Shown piece by piece: positions 8,180 through 15,788 of a stretch of DNA of 28,555 nucleotides. The position numbers were made by a program, and so were the translations under genes. Position 1 is the stretch's first letter. The number at the start of each line of letters is the position of its first letter. Origin of the DNA: a virus. The stretch covers positions 1 through 28,555 of IMG/VR virus record IMGVR_UViG_3300049729_000020, one strand, 5' to 3'. The notes under the pieces were generated by a model. It searched no databases, had not been told where the DNA came from, and was given only the letters and a program-made list of their open reading frames with translations.

Positions 8180-8893
8180 TTAGGCAGAGAAGTCAGCCCC
8201 ACCAACTCCAGAAGCAAACGGACTTTGTACTGCAGCCCAAGGTTCTACTAGTCGCGCTACAAAAGTTGCACTTGATTCGGACACTGAATCCTCAATCGAG
8301 GATCCAGTTGCTTCGTTGAGAATTTCTACACCAAAGATTCTCATTGCAGAAGCTGCCCCCATTTCATTGGTCGCAGCTAAAGTAATGTCGAAGGGAAGAA
8401 TCTGGTCGGCGTACCAAGGAGAAGCAAGCTCTTTAAGGCTAGATACTCCAGTAACAACTATCTGATCTAACTGGTCAATAGTAGCAGTAGCAGGGGGACC
8501 GAAGTCTCTTACTAAACTTGAATTGAAAATAGCTGTCTGGTTTAGTAGAGAGGACGCTGTATTCACATACTCTGGACGAACATCGTCTTTCCAAGCTACA
8601 AATTGTCCAGCGCTCTGGTAAATTACATCAAGTAAGGCATGCCTGTCAAAGTTTACCCACACCAGACTTCCACCAACCCCTCTCTTATTTCTAGAGAAGG
8701 ATCTAGGATCTGGGCTACCAAGACAATAAATGGGTGCCTTTTCTCGTGTTACAGTATAGCTTACTGCCTGGAGATTGGCAAACTCCAACTGCCCAATACA
8801 GGCTTTGATGTCTGCGCCCGACATTGAGTTATAAGATTGTGTTGCAGAAGACTCTAAAGCGCCACCTTGAGCCGGTGATATTGTGTTAGGCAT
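8180..8893 (-). CDS. Major tail tube protein (paralogue 1)
   Basis: This 237-residue protein is encoded directly after the sheath gene, the standard site for the tail tube. It is the shortest and cleanest of three tube-like paralogues. The core runs from about 28 to 218: IGQLEFANLQAVSYTV, EKAPIYCLGSPDPRSFSR, GVGGSLVWVNFD, then LPFDITLAATNEMGAASAMR and GVEILNEATGSSIED. This alternation of a strand, a loop ending in Ser-Arg and a long C-terminal strand pair fits the tube fold of myovirus tails (related to the type VI secretion Hcp fold). Perfect hairpins precede and follow the gene, which would isolate a highly expressed transcript. The ATG at 8893 has AGGAAA upstream. It should stack as hexameric rings inside the sheath. 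Confidence is good from position and paralogy, not from a catalytic signature. Confidence 0.8.
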   Translation of the reverse strand: MPNTISPAQGGALESSATQSYNSMSGADIKACIGQLEFANLQAVSYTVTREKAPIYCLGSPDPRSFSRNKRGVGGSLVWVNFDRHALLDVIYQSAGQFVAWKDDVRPEYVNTASSLLNQTAIFNSSLVRDFGPPATATIDQLDQIVVTGVSSLKELASPWYADQILPFDITLAATNEMGAASAMRIFGVEILNEATGSSIEDSVSESSATFVARLVEPWAAVQSPFASGVGGADFSA

Positions 8894-8950
8894 AGTTTTC
8901 CTAATTGGAGATTTTATTTCTAGTTCGGGCTTACGTTAGCCTCTAAATAA

Positions 8951-8981
8951 TGGGTCGGAATATTTTGGTTACTCCGACCCA
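8951..8981 (-). terminator. Hairpin between tail sheath and tail tube genes
   Basis: TGGGTCGGA pairs perfectly with TCCGACCCA (9 bp) around a 13-base loop. On the transcribed strand it is followed by TTATTTAG, a modest U-rich run. It lies just after the sheath stop and fits a leaky intrinsic terminator separating sheath from tube expression. Confidence 0.72.
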
Positions 8982-8997
8982 CCAATCTTGTGTAATG

Positions 8998-10878
8998 TTA
9001 AGTAGCAGAGCTCTGTGAAATTCCAACAGTTACATTCAGTTGGACCAGTTCGTTTGCAGGGACAAAGCTAATATTGACACTTGCATGTCCAAGACGGATG
9101 TCTGCTTGAGTTGTTGTAACAGTAAAGCTATATGAAGATATATAGCCTCTCTGTTGTAGAACAAGGTATTTGTTTGTCAGGGCGGTCTTCAGAGCAGAAA
9201 GACTTAGGAGATCTGTACTAGCATATCCAATAAATCCATCCGCTACTTGACGCGTGGTCTCTACAACAAGTCCCTTGATATCCTGCCGCAAAAGGTTAAT
9301 GTAATCACTATTAGGATTGGCTATCGTTTCCCCGTGTAGCAAAGCGGGAAGACTATTGTTTCCCTTGAATCTGAGAACATTTATACCAACCTCAGTTAAT
9401 GAATCCATCTGTGCATTGTTTGGCTTCCACAGCTGAATTACAGAAATAGGCTTGTTAGTTAGAGCTACCTTCTGATCCAGGGTAGAATGGAATCCCGCTA
9501 CCAGGCCAGCGAGGTTAGTCACATAATTCTGTAGGTATCCGTTAGATACAACAGCGTAATCTCCAACAACGTGTATATAGGCACCGATGTCTACTGGGTT
9601 ATTATTGGCGTCGTAATTTATAGCTCCATCGTACAGATCATTGTTAGTAGAAAATACTCCTGGATCTCTGTAGCCTGTAGCATAATCAGTACATAGGAAG
9701 TTCAAACTAGTTGCATTGCATCCGGCAAGAATAGGAATTCCTAACAGACCCTTTCCAGATATATCTACTTCTTCAGTATTAATTAGATCAAAAGTAGGCA
9801 GATACCCTACCCAATTTCTTGTATCTACTAGACCAAAACTCTTAGGTCCACTAGTTCCAATGAATCCTATTACGGTACCATTGAGACCAACAACTTCCTG
9901 ATCATAGCAATAATTACCAATAAGATTGACATAATTCGTTTCGTAGAATCCAGCAGCGATACGAGCTGCAGCAGTGACAGCTGTCATTGCCGTTACTGTC
10001 GCGCCTGTTGAGTCGGTGGTCTCCGAAGCCCACTGGTAAATGTTGCCACCTTCTCCATCGGATGTAATTTTTAGCCAGTCAAGAGCATTAGCATTCGTTG
10101 ATGGGTTGTTTACTGCGGTTGCAGGAGTACCACTTACATAGTAAGCCACATTAGGTTGATCCAAGACAGCATCTGGACAGAATATTTGATCTACTGGATA
10201 GATTGAAAGTAGATCTAATGCTTCTGCTATGGCTATATATGTCTGACGTCCTGTCAAAGACAGTCCGGTAACAGGAGGAGTTAAGGTTACGTGAACGGCA
10301 CCCCCAGAAGTTGGTACTGCAGCGGCAGCTGCAATTGTAATAGCTCCACTAAGCGAACCTGTGGCACCAGTACCGAAGAGGAGTCCTGTATTTCCTGCTA
10401 CTGTCCCAGTTATAGAGATGTTACCCGAATCTACTACTACATTATTGGCTGAGTCGTTAGCATATACTAGTTGGCCGCTCAGCCATACGTAAAGTACTCC
10501 ATTAGCATACCAGATAGAATAATCTGTAGTTGTAGTAGAGGATACTTCACTGAATGTGATAGTAAATCCAGGAGTGGGGGATCCACCCGTCTCTACTCCT
10601 ACTCCGGTTAATGTTGCAGGAGTAGTTCCAGCGCGGAATAGAACTATATTATCGTTGCCAGCGCTGGCACACTCTTCCATACCACGAATAAGAGAACCGC
10701 TAAGTCCGAATACAGTAGCAGCAGTAGCCCTACTTGTTACAGAGTAAGGTTCATTAGCTGGCCCAGTTCCAGCTGTACCGACAATTAAAGTCAACTTAGT
10801 TGAAGGTGTAACTGTTGCTACCATTCCACCGTCTAGTGTGTTTATCTGGGTGCCTGGCAGGTAATTATAGGTTGGCAT
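8998..10878 (-). CDS. Contractile tail sheath protein
   Basis: This 626-residue protein is a large beta-rich sheath. The N-terminal part (about 1-100) has the typical opening PGTQINTLDGG and a strand-rich region. A Thr/Gly-rich insertion follows, probably an exposed domain. The C-terminal half has the family pattern: Asn/Asp-rich segments, KPISVIQLWKPNNAQMDSLT, VLRFKGNN, DYINLLRQDIKGLVVETT, then RGYISSYSFTV, ADIRLGHASVNISFVPANEL and a final strand (VQLNVTV) that in known sheaths exchanges with neighbouring subunits. Its order between a tail-completion candidate and the tube gene supports the call. A strong AGGAGA ribosome site precedes the ATG at 10878. Its presence makes this a myovirus with a contractile tail. 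Confidence 0.93.
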   Translation of the reverse strand: MPTYNYLPGTQINTLDGGMVATVTPSTKLTLIVGTAGTGPANEPYSVTSRATAATVFGLSGSLIRGMEECASAGNDNIVLFRAGTTPATLTGVGVETGGSPTPGFTITFSEVSSTTTTDYSIWYANGVLYVWLSGQLVYANDSANNVVVDSGNISITGTVAGNTGLLFGTGATGSLSGAITIAAAAAVPTSGGAVHVTLTPPVTGLSLTGRQTYIAIAEALDLLSIYPVDQIFCPDAVLDQPNVAYYVSGTPATAVNNPSTNANALDWLKITSDGEGGNIYQWASETTDSTGATVTAMTAVTAAARIAAGFYETNYVNLIGNYCYDQEVVGLNGTVIGFIGTSGPKSFGLVDTRNWVGYLPTFDLINTEEVDISGKGLLGIPILAGCNATSLNFLCTDYATGYRDPGVFSTNNDLYDGAINYDANNNPVDIGAYIHVVGDYAVVSNGYLQNYVTNLAGLVAGFHSTLDQKVALTNKPISVIQLWKPNNAQMDSLTEVGINVLRFKGNNSLPALLHGETIANPNSDYINLLRQDIKGLVVETTRQVADGFIGYASTDLLSLSALKTALTNKYLVLQQRGYISSYSFTVTTTQADIRLGHASVNISFVPANELVQLNVTVGISQSSAT

Positions 10879-10894
10879 TAATTATCTCCTAAAT

Positions 10895-11572
10895 CTATTT
10901 ATTAGATGTTAACTCGATTTGGTCTACTTGATTACCAATACCGTAAGTCACACTAACATTTGTTAAAGATCTTGATTGCGTTGTTAACATTCTATTTAAT
11001 CTGAACTCATATGTAAGCCGGCGTTTGTAAATTTCTTGACCCTCATTGTGGTCTACATCTTCATCCGCTCTTTCTATGAATACAAAATTCTCGATGCCTC
11101 TTCCTGCAAAATACTTATTAATAAATGCATACTTCATTAGAAATATGTGAAACCATTCTGTCATATCATTTGCATTAGCATTATTTCTGGACCAAATTGT
11201 AAACTCCGGTCTTACTGTTTCCCACCAACCATATACTTGTTCTTTATAATCAGGACCTAACGTTGGACTAGGCTTTGATTCTCTTAAGGCTGGTCTTTTC
11301 GGAGCTCCTCCTGAATTCGTATTGGGTGCTGGAACGGCCGATTTAACTCTAAACGTAATGATATCAAATGTTTCGTCTTGCTTTGTTATTCTCTCTCTTG
11401 GGAACTCTTCTATAAATTCTGGATTTGTATTCTCTGGCTGCCCTTCTGTTTGTATATATAAAGCTAAAGCTCCTTGGAGCATATGGAAAAATCCACCAAT
11501 ATCTACTGCTGGAAGCGGTGTTCTAGATAAAGGTAATGGATGTACTAAATTACGACTTTGTCTAGGCTGCAT
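10895..11572 (-). CDS. Candidate tail terminator/completion protein
   Basis: This 225-residue protein is encoded immediately before the sheath. It has a Pro/Arg-rich start, a helix (GGFFHMLQGALALYIQTEGQ), a disordered Pro/Ser/Lys linker near 85-110, then a mixed alpha/beta region: EWFHIFLMKYAFINKYF, FVFIERADEDVD and the long strand YKRRLTYEFRLNRM. A helix followed by long strands just upstream of sheath and tube fits proteins that cap the tail or bridge neck and sheath. No sequence motif proves this. AGGAAA precedes the ATG at 11572. The 78 bases before the gene (11573-11650) show no convincing signal beyond a short TTTAGCTAAA palindrome. Confidence 0.55.
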   Translation of the reverse strand: MQPRQSRNLVHPLPLSRTPLPAVDIGGFFHMLQGALALYIQTEGQPENTNPEFIEEFPRERITKQDETFDIITFRVKSAVPAPNTNSGGAPKRPALRESKPSPTLGPDYKEQVYGWWETVRPEFTIWSRNNANANDMTEWFHIFLMKYAFINKYFAGRGIENFVFIERADEDVDHNEGQEIYKRRLTYEFRLNRMLTTQSRSLTNVSVTYGIGNQVDQIELTSNK

Positions 11573-11650
11573 GATTTTCCTATTCTATTACTTAGATAGT
11601 ATGTACTAATGTGGTTGTCGTGCTCTGTTTAGCTAAATTATTTACTTTTG

Positions 11651-12196
11651 CTAGAAATTTTCTTTAGCCATGGAAAGTTCAAATCCTTCTACTCTTCCAA
11701 AATCCCCATGTAAAGGAGTGACGTTTAGAACCCTATACTTAGAAACTCTAGTAATAGGATAGTATATTCCTCCTTCTTGATTAACTTTTATATCATAAAT
11801 CTTGTCAAATGACTTTTTATCTCCCGAGCTATAGATTTCATAATCTGGGTAAACTGTGTATTCACAATAACCAGTAGCTCTATTTGGATCATCATAACCC
11901 ATACTCATTTGTGGGTACTGCCCCGAAGATAGGTAGCCAGGCTTGTAGATTGGAGCCACCCCCATGGCTATATACATAGTTTCCTGGGTCTCATAGAAGG
12001 AATATCCTTCTCCGTGGCAATAATGACAAGTTGCTATAGGGCCACCAGTAACTCCATCCCAACACGGGCAAAAGTTATTAGTTAGCTTTCTTAGAATTAC
12101 AGGTCTTCCCTGGGCTACTATATCTATACGGCCGTATAGTAAAGCCTGTAACTCTTCCCTAAGATCTATAGCACTCATTGGCTTATAGAAGTCCAC
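11651..12196 (-). CDS. Putative neck/head-tail connector protein with zinc-knuckle motif
   Basis: This 181-residue protein carries a Cys cluster CPCWDGVTGGPIATCHYCHG around residues 43-62, giving CxC...CxxCxG, which probably binds one zinc. The rest is Tyr-rich and strand-rich, ending in KYRVLNVTPLHGDFGRVEGF. Similar Cys clusters occur in some phage head-completion proteins, and its position between head and tail genes agrees. The start is a GTG at 12196 whose G is the last base of the preceding TAG (TAGTG), with GGAGGC about 8 bases upstream. This tightly couples its translation to that of the previous gene. Its exact place in the neck cannot be read from the sequence. Confidence 0.55.
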   Translation of the reverse strand: MDFYKPMSAIDLREELQALLYGRIDIVAQGRPVILRKLTNNFCPCWDGVTGGPIATCHYCHGEGYSFYETQETMYIAMGVAPIYKPGYLSSGQYPQMSMGYDDPNRATGYCEYTVYPDYEIYSSGDKKSFDKIYDIKVNQEGGIYYPITRVSKYRVLNVTPLHGDFGRVEGFELSMAKENF

Positions 12197-12993
12197 TACA
12201 AACCGCCTCCGGCCCGTAATCCATAACCCGAACTTGAGCCTGTCTCACCAAACACCGTTGTCAAAGGATACATTCCTTGGTATATACCAGATCTCCAATT
12301 GATGATTGGAGGTGAACACCATACTCTATTGAAGTAGGAGGTAGGCTTTCCTCGCCCGCCAGTTACTGAACCATAGTCTGGACCTTTTGCATTAGCACCT
12401 ATACCAGTAGTAGACCATCCTCTAGAAGGTGACTTTTCTGTCCAGTCCCTAACTCCTTTTGCCCCGAATCCTGGACTTGGGTGTCCTCCAGGAAGGGTCC
12501 TTGCTCTACTTACTAAACTTACTGCGTAAATATCTATATCTTTTTGGAGCTGGGCCAGCTTAGTTTGTACTGATTCTCCTTCCCCTCCTTTCTGTCTGGT
12601 TACAGAGAAGTTAGCTAGTACATGAGATCCTGGAGTACCTACTAATCCTATTATATTCAATATTAGGTTTCTCGCAGCTTTTGCTATAACCCACTGAGTA
12701 CGAGAATTGGTCCATCTTATTTGTTCCGGATCATTAGGTGGAAGCCCTAAATAATAAGGAGTTATTAAATCAGCCTCTTGGCTAATATTGTATATCTCGC
12801 ACGCTGTAGTTAAATCAGAGGTATTTCTAAGAAAATAACCTCCACTTAACTTGACTTGACCTACCCCGGCATAAAATGGAGTAAGGGTACTTACGACATC
12901 TACAGTAGCGTTCTCCATTAAGGTAGCTCCATTTTCTAGAGCAAGACCCCTTGGAAGACATATATGCAAAACTAAATTATCACTCGCTGCCAT
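12196..12993 (-). CDS. Hypothetical structural protein, possible neck/head completion
   Basis: I do not recognise this 265-residue protein. Residues 1-70 are strand-rich. At about 90-125 there is an amphipathic segment (TQWVIAKAARNLILNIIGLV), then a polar linker, a short helix (TKLAQLQKDIDIYAVSLVSR) and a long Gly/Ser/Pro-rich tail ending GYGLRAGGGL. It sits between the small coiled-coil gene and the zinc-knuckle protein and is translationally coupled to the latter through TAGTG. The context suggests a neck or connector part, but no motif supports a specific role. The ATG at 12993 has GGTGAT upstream. Confidence 0.6.
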   Translation of the reverse strand: MAASDNLVLHICLPRGLALENGATLMENATVDVVSTLTPFYAGVGQVKLSGGYFLRNTSDLTTACEIYNISQEADLITPYYLGLPPNDPEQIRWTNSRTQWVIAKAARNLILNIIGLVGTPGSHVLANFSVTRQKGGEGESVQTKLAQLQKDIDIYAVSLVSRARTLPGGHPSPGFGAKGVRDWTEKSPSRGWSTTGIGANAKGPDYGSVTGGRGKPTSYFNRVWCSPPIINWRSGIYQGMYPLTTVFGETGSSSGYGLRAGGGL

Positions 12994-12997
12994 TAGA

Positions 12998-13192
12998 TCA
13001 CCATGTAGATGCTAATACATTACTCAACCCATTAGCTAGGGTTGACCTAAGCTCAACTTTATTTATTTGTCCTATTTCTTGGCAGAGCACGGAAAGCTCC
13101 TCTATCTTTTCTGAAAATGCCTTTTCTTTAATCACAAGATTAGACATGACATCTTCTGGGACTTCTTCTAATTCATATGCTCTGGAGTGCAT
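12998..13192 (-). CDS. Small coiled-coil protein of unknown function
   Basis: This 64-residue gene sits between two longer genes with spacings of 15 and 4 bases. AAGAGG precedes the ATG at 13192. The protein is acidic and mostly helical, with a heptad-like stretch around residues 16-45 (MSNLVIKEKAFSEKIEELSV and following). It has no signal peptide, lipobox or membrane segment, so it is not an obvious outer-membrane spanin. Tight packing and a good ribosome site argue that it is a real gene. It might be a small assembly factor or a partner of the preceding coiled-coil protein. Confidence 0.55.
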   Translation of the reverse strand: MHSRAYELEEVPEDVMSNLVIKEKAFSEKIEELSVLCQEIGQINKVELRSTLANGLSNVLASTW

Positions 13193-13207
13193 TCTGGCCT
13201 CTTTATG

Positions 13208-13627
13208 CTAGCTATGTTTTAAAGCATCAATAAGCTGTTCAATGACTCTCTGAAACCCAGTCATTAAATTAAGCTGGTTCGCAGACAACGCTCTCAAATC
13301 CTGTAGTAATGTGTTACCTATATTTTTAATCTCATGAGAATCTTCGGATAGACTTTCTTTCATATTTAATGAAATTGCTTCACTAGATATTAATGCTCCA
13401 ATATGATCAATTATAATCTTTTGATTTTCTTTTATTTCGTTCAATGAGGCTATAATAGTACTGTACTGTTGATCTTCTAATCTTGTTTGAGTAGGGCCAG
13501 CTTTATCTTGCCCACGTTCTCTTACTAACTGTCTTATGTAGAGTCCCATACATACTAGAGCGGCAGTAGTAGATACTCCATCTTTAAAAATCTCATTTAT
13601 TATATCAGAATTTAGCCCGGCAATCAT
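13208..13627 (-). CDS. Membrane-anchored coiled-coil protein, possible lysis accessory
   Basis: This 139-residue protein has one probable N-terminal membrane segment (about 17-35, VSTTAALVCMGLYIRQLV) flanked by basic residues (RERGQDK), then a long helical region (about 45-138) with coiled-coil character. The layout, a short N-terminus, one membrane helix and a soluble coiled coil, is that of inner-membrane spanins such as lambda Rz, and the endolysin and a holin candidate lie a little upstream. No outer-membrane lipoprotein partner is visible, so the spanin reading is only a possibility. A membrane-bound structural or superinfection protein would fit as well. AAAGGA precedes the ATG at 13627. 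Confidence 0.5.
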   Translation of the reverse strand: MIAGLNSDIINEIFKDGVSTTAALVCMGLYIRQLVRERGQDKAGPTQTRLEDQQYSTIIASLNEIKENQKIIIDHIGALISSEAISLNMKESLSEDSHEIKNIGNTLLQDLRALSANQLNLMTGFQRVIEQLIDALKHS

Positions 13628-13648
13628 ATTATTAATCCTTTAACTCTA

Positions 13649-14305
13649 TTACGAAGGGATTTTAGTCGTTGTTGTAGATGTCTCCGAAAGTTGGAAAGTA
13701 GCTAAAGTACTACCATCTGCTACTCTTCTAATCGTCATTACTCTTGGATTCTGCGTTCTGTCTATAACTATGGCTCCTAGATTGCAATCATGTATGTCAG
13801 TTATAAGTCCTTGTAATACAGTTATTAGAGAAGTGGATACTGGATCTACTGGTAAGTTATTAGTTTTTGCTTGAATAGATAAAACTACAGAAGAATTATT
13901 TGGGTTAATTGTGGCTAAGTCTGTTAAGTGTGCTACTGTCGAATCTTTTGCTACTGTAATGTCTTTAGCGACTGTGGAGTTCAGAGCTACCTGCCCGGTT
14001 ACATATGTATCTCCTAGTCGTACACGGTCTAGATATCTACCAGTAACTACAACTGTATCAGCTACATATGATACTACTGCAAAGTAATCTCCATACGCCT
14101 GGGCCGAGGAAGTAACCCAAGTGTAGGTATATACTAATACACTTCCTGCAACTAGAGTCATTGTTGCTGGGGTCCCCAATACAGAAGCTCTTGTAGTTGC
14201 ATTAACTATTTGAATAGTCGGAATCGTACCAACAGATGGGGTTGTACCATCCATATGAGTAAGAGATAAAATGAAGTTGTATGAATCCCCAGGGTATACT
14301 GACAT
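13649..14305 (-). CDS. Beta-rich virion protein with TVAKD repeat
   Basis: This 218-residue protein starts with an Ig-like beta domain (about 1-100, MSVYPGDSYNFILSL to YLDRVRLGDTY). A short period-6 repeat follows at about 111-128 (TVAKDI, TVAKDS, TVAHLT), then SIQAKTNNLPVDP, a phrase common in phage appendage proteins beside helical repeats. The C-terminal strand block (about 176-207, GAIVIDR to ATFQLS) looks like a small beta domain. The composition suggests a surface fibre or a decoration on head or neck. Its place between the holin candidate and the membrane-anchored coiled-coil gene is odd for a structural gene. AAAGGT precedes the ATG at 14305. Confidence 0.55.
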   Translation of the reverse strand: MSVYPGDSYNFILSLTHMDGTTPSVGTIPTIQIVNATTRASVLGTPATMTLVAGSVLVYTYTWVTSSAQAYGDYFAVVSYVADTVVVTGRYLDRVRLGDTYVTGQVALNSTVAKDITVAKDSTVAHLTDLATINPNNSSVVLSIQAKTNNLPVDPVSTSLITVLQGLITDIHDCNLGAIVIDRTQNPRVMTIRRVADGSTLATFQLSETSTTTTKIPS

Positions 14306-14323
14306 TATTATTCTACCTTTCTT

Positions 14324-14575
14324 TTACTTAACTGTTGGATCAACTGGGGGATTAGTTTTATCTTTTGGTTCCTTAGGAGACCCAGAGTTTAGAGCCAGTG
14401 CTAGTGCAGTATTCCAACCAATGAATCCACCCTTGAGCACATCTCGTAACTCTGGACTTCCGTGGCTAGATTGAAATACATAAATCATTGCTCCCAGGAA
14501 TACAAACTCTAAAACCGCAATAAGTACTATTGTACCTTGTGGAGAAGCTATACTAGGAAATTTAATATTGAACAT
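14324..14575 (-). CDS. Candidate holin
   Basis: This 83-residue protein has one clear membrane helix at about 13-35 (QGTIVLIAVLEFVFLGAMIY) and a weaker hydrophobic segment at about 48-63 (LKGGFIGWNTALALAL). It ends in a polar Pro/Lys tail. It lies 2 bases after the stop of the endolysin gene. Small size, one or two membrane segments, a charged C-terminus and linkage to the endolysin are the usual marks of a holin, which would release the endolysin to the murein. Holins have no diagnostic motif, so this is inference. AAAGGA lies 10 bases before the ATG at 14575. Confidence 0.6.
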   Translation of the reverse strand: MFNIKFPSIASPQGTIVLIAVLEFVFLGAMIYVFQSSHGSPELRDVLKGGFIGWNTALALALNSGSPKEPKDKTNPPVDPTVK

Positions 14576-14577
14576 AG

Positions 14578-15072
14578 TTAATTATCCTTTCCAATGAAAG
14601 TTTGATACTGTGAAACTAAGGTTGCTAAAGACTTTCCACCAGGTTGATTATAATCATTGCCTGGAAAACTGGCCCATATACGAGAGCAAGCCATAATAGC
14701 TTCTGAAACATTTCCCTGCTCAATTAAATGTATGGAATTACATTCTGATATTTGTTTTATAGCTACCGCATCTTGTGATGTGGGGGAAAAGTCTGGTAAG
14801 TGTAACTGAGTCTTGTAAACTTCGAAATAGTGAGCGAGAACCTGATAACGCCCAGCGGCTGTAGAAACGAGCAATGGGTTAGTACGTACGGTTACAGTTC
14901 CGCCGTGGGCAAAGGGGTGATCACTATAATCGGTGAAAATAGAAGGCCCATGTATTCCTGAGACAATTACATCATATCCATTATTCTTAGTAATAGAGCT
15001 GGTACTTGTGCCCTCTGAAAAAGCAATCAAATCGAGGAATGCTCTTAATTTATTATCTATTGTAATTGACAT
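14578..15072 (-). CDS. Lambda R-type endolysin (lytic transglycosylase)
   Basis: This 164-residue protein matches the phage lambda endolysin R (158 residues) along its whole length. RAFLDLIAFSEGT at 10-22 aligns with the lambda segment carrying the catalytic Glu, so E20 is the predicted catalytic residue. YDVIVSG, FTDYSDHP, STAAGRYQVL, DFSPTSQDAVAIKQI and IWASFPG all match in order. R-type enzymes cleave the MurNAc-GlcNAc bond of murein, forming 1,6-anhydro products. There is no signal peptide, so it needs a holin; a candidate follows directly. The neighbours are structural genes rather than a separate lysis block, so a virion-associated role is also conceivable. The start overlaps the preceding gene's stop region and has a poor ribosome site, suggesting translational coupling. 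Confidence 0.95.
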   Translation of the reverse strand: MSITIDNKLRAFLDLIAFSEGTSTSSITKNNGYDVIVSGIHGPSIFTDYSDHPFAHGGTVTVRTNPLLVSTAAGRYQVLAHYFEVYKTQLHLPDFSPTSQDAVAIKQISECNSIHLIEQGNVSEAIMACSRIWASFPGNDYNQPGGKSLATLVSQYQTFIGKDN

Positions 15073-15073
15073 T

Positions 15074-15787
15074 TTATGCCGGCCATCCAGAGATTGTTAT
15101 TGTAATAGTGTCAGTTGCTACAGTTGCACTAGTCGTTAACCCAGTAGGTATAGTTACTGAGGGATCTCCTAGTATAGAACTTACACTCAATAGTAGGTCT
15201 TCCATACTGAATGATTCAGCAACTATGTTATCCGGAAAAACTAACTTTATAGTTTGAGTTAAATCGGTTCCATTTGGATTAGGAAACATTCTGGGAATTA
15301 TTGCCACGCTTCTTAAATCTAATGCTACATTTGTTGGTGCTAAAGGAGATGTGGGGGGAGGAGTGGATAAATTTAATGTTCCTGTAGTAAAAGTCCATGT
15401 GTAATTAGTAGCTAAAGGAGTATTATCTGCTCCTAATACTGGGTTAGATACAAGGTAAGCACCTGCCCCTATAATAATAACAGTATATGTAGTATTAGGA
15501 ATTAAAACTTCTTTTGGAGTAAAAATTACTATAGTTACTCCTGTGTTATCATTAAAGCTAAATTTTCCAGGTACGTTCTTTTTGCCGGAAATTGGAGAAG
15601 GGTTTTGTGCTATCTCCTCTGTAGGAGTTATAATCATTGTTCCAACAGGAGATATTAAAGCAAAGTTAGACTGGTTAATACTAGAGTGATTCATTAACTC
15701 ACTAAAAGTAACTACTATAGGAGTACCTAATATAACCCCGGTAGAAGACACGTCCGGAGATACTGATCTTATTGTAGGAACTGCCAT
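15074..15787 (-). CDS. Bacterial Ig-like (Big_5-type) protein
   Basis: This 237-residue protein begins with a Big_5/SbsA-type Ig-like domain (about 1-130): PTIRSVSPDVSSTGVILGTP, IVVTFSELMNHSSI, then FTPKEVLIPNTTYTVII and a closing YTWTFTTG strand. A Pro/Thr-rich linker (STPPPTSPLAP, near 139-149) leads to a second beta domain (about 150-237). In phages such domains decorate capsids or tails and bind carbohydrates or cell surfaces weakly. It follows the unknown 164-residue gene with 1 base between them and precedes the endolysin. AGAGGT precedes the ATG at 15787. The domain call is good; where it sits on the virion is unknown. Confidence 0.8.
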   Translation of the reverse strand: MAVPTIRSVSPDVSSTGVILGTPIVVTFSELMNHSSINQSNFALISPVGTMIITPTEEIAQNPSPISGKKNVPGKFSFNDNTGVTIVIFTPKEVLIPNTTYTVIIIGAGAYLVSNPVLGADNTPLATNYTWTFTTGTLNLSTPPPTSPLAPTNVALDLRSVAIIPRMFPNPNGTDLTQTIKLVFPDNIVAESFSMEDLLLSVSSILGDPSVTIPTGLTTSATVATDTITITISGWPA

Positions 15788-15788
15788 A

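Noticed and set aside
12998-13192. Outer-membrane spanin (Rz1-like) partner for the coiled-coil membrane protein
   Set aside because: The 64-residue protein has no signal peptide, lipobox cysteine or proline-rich body.
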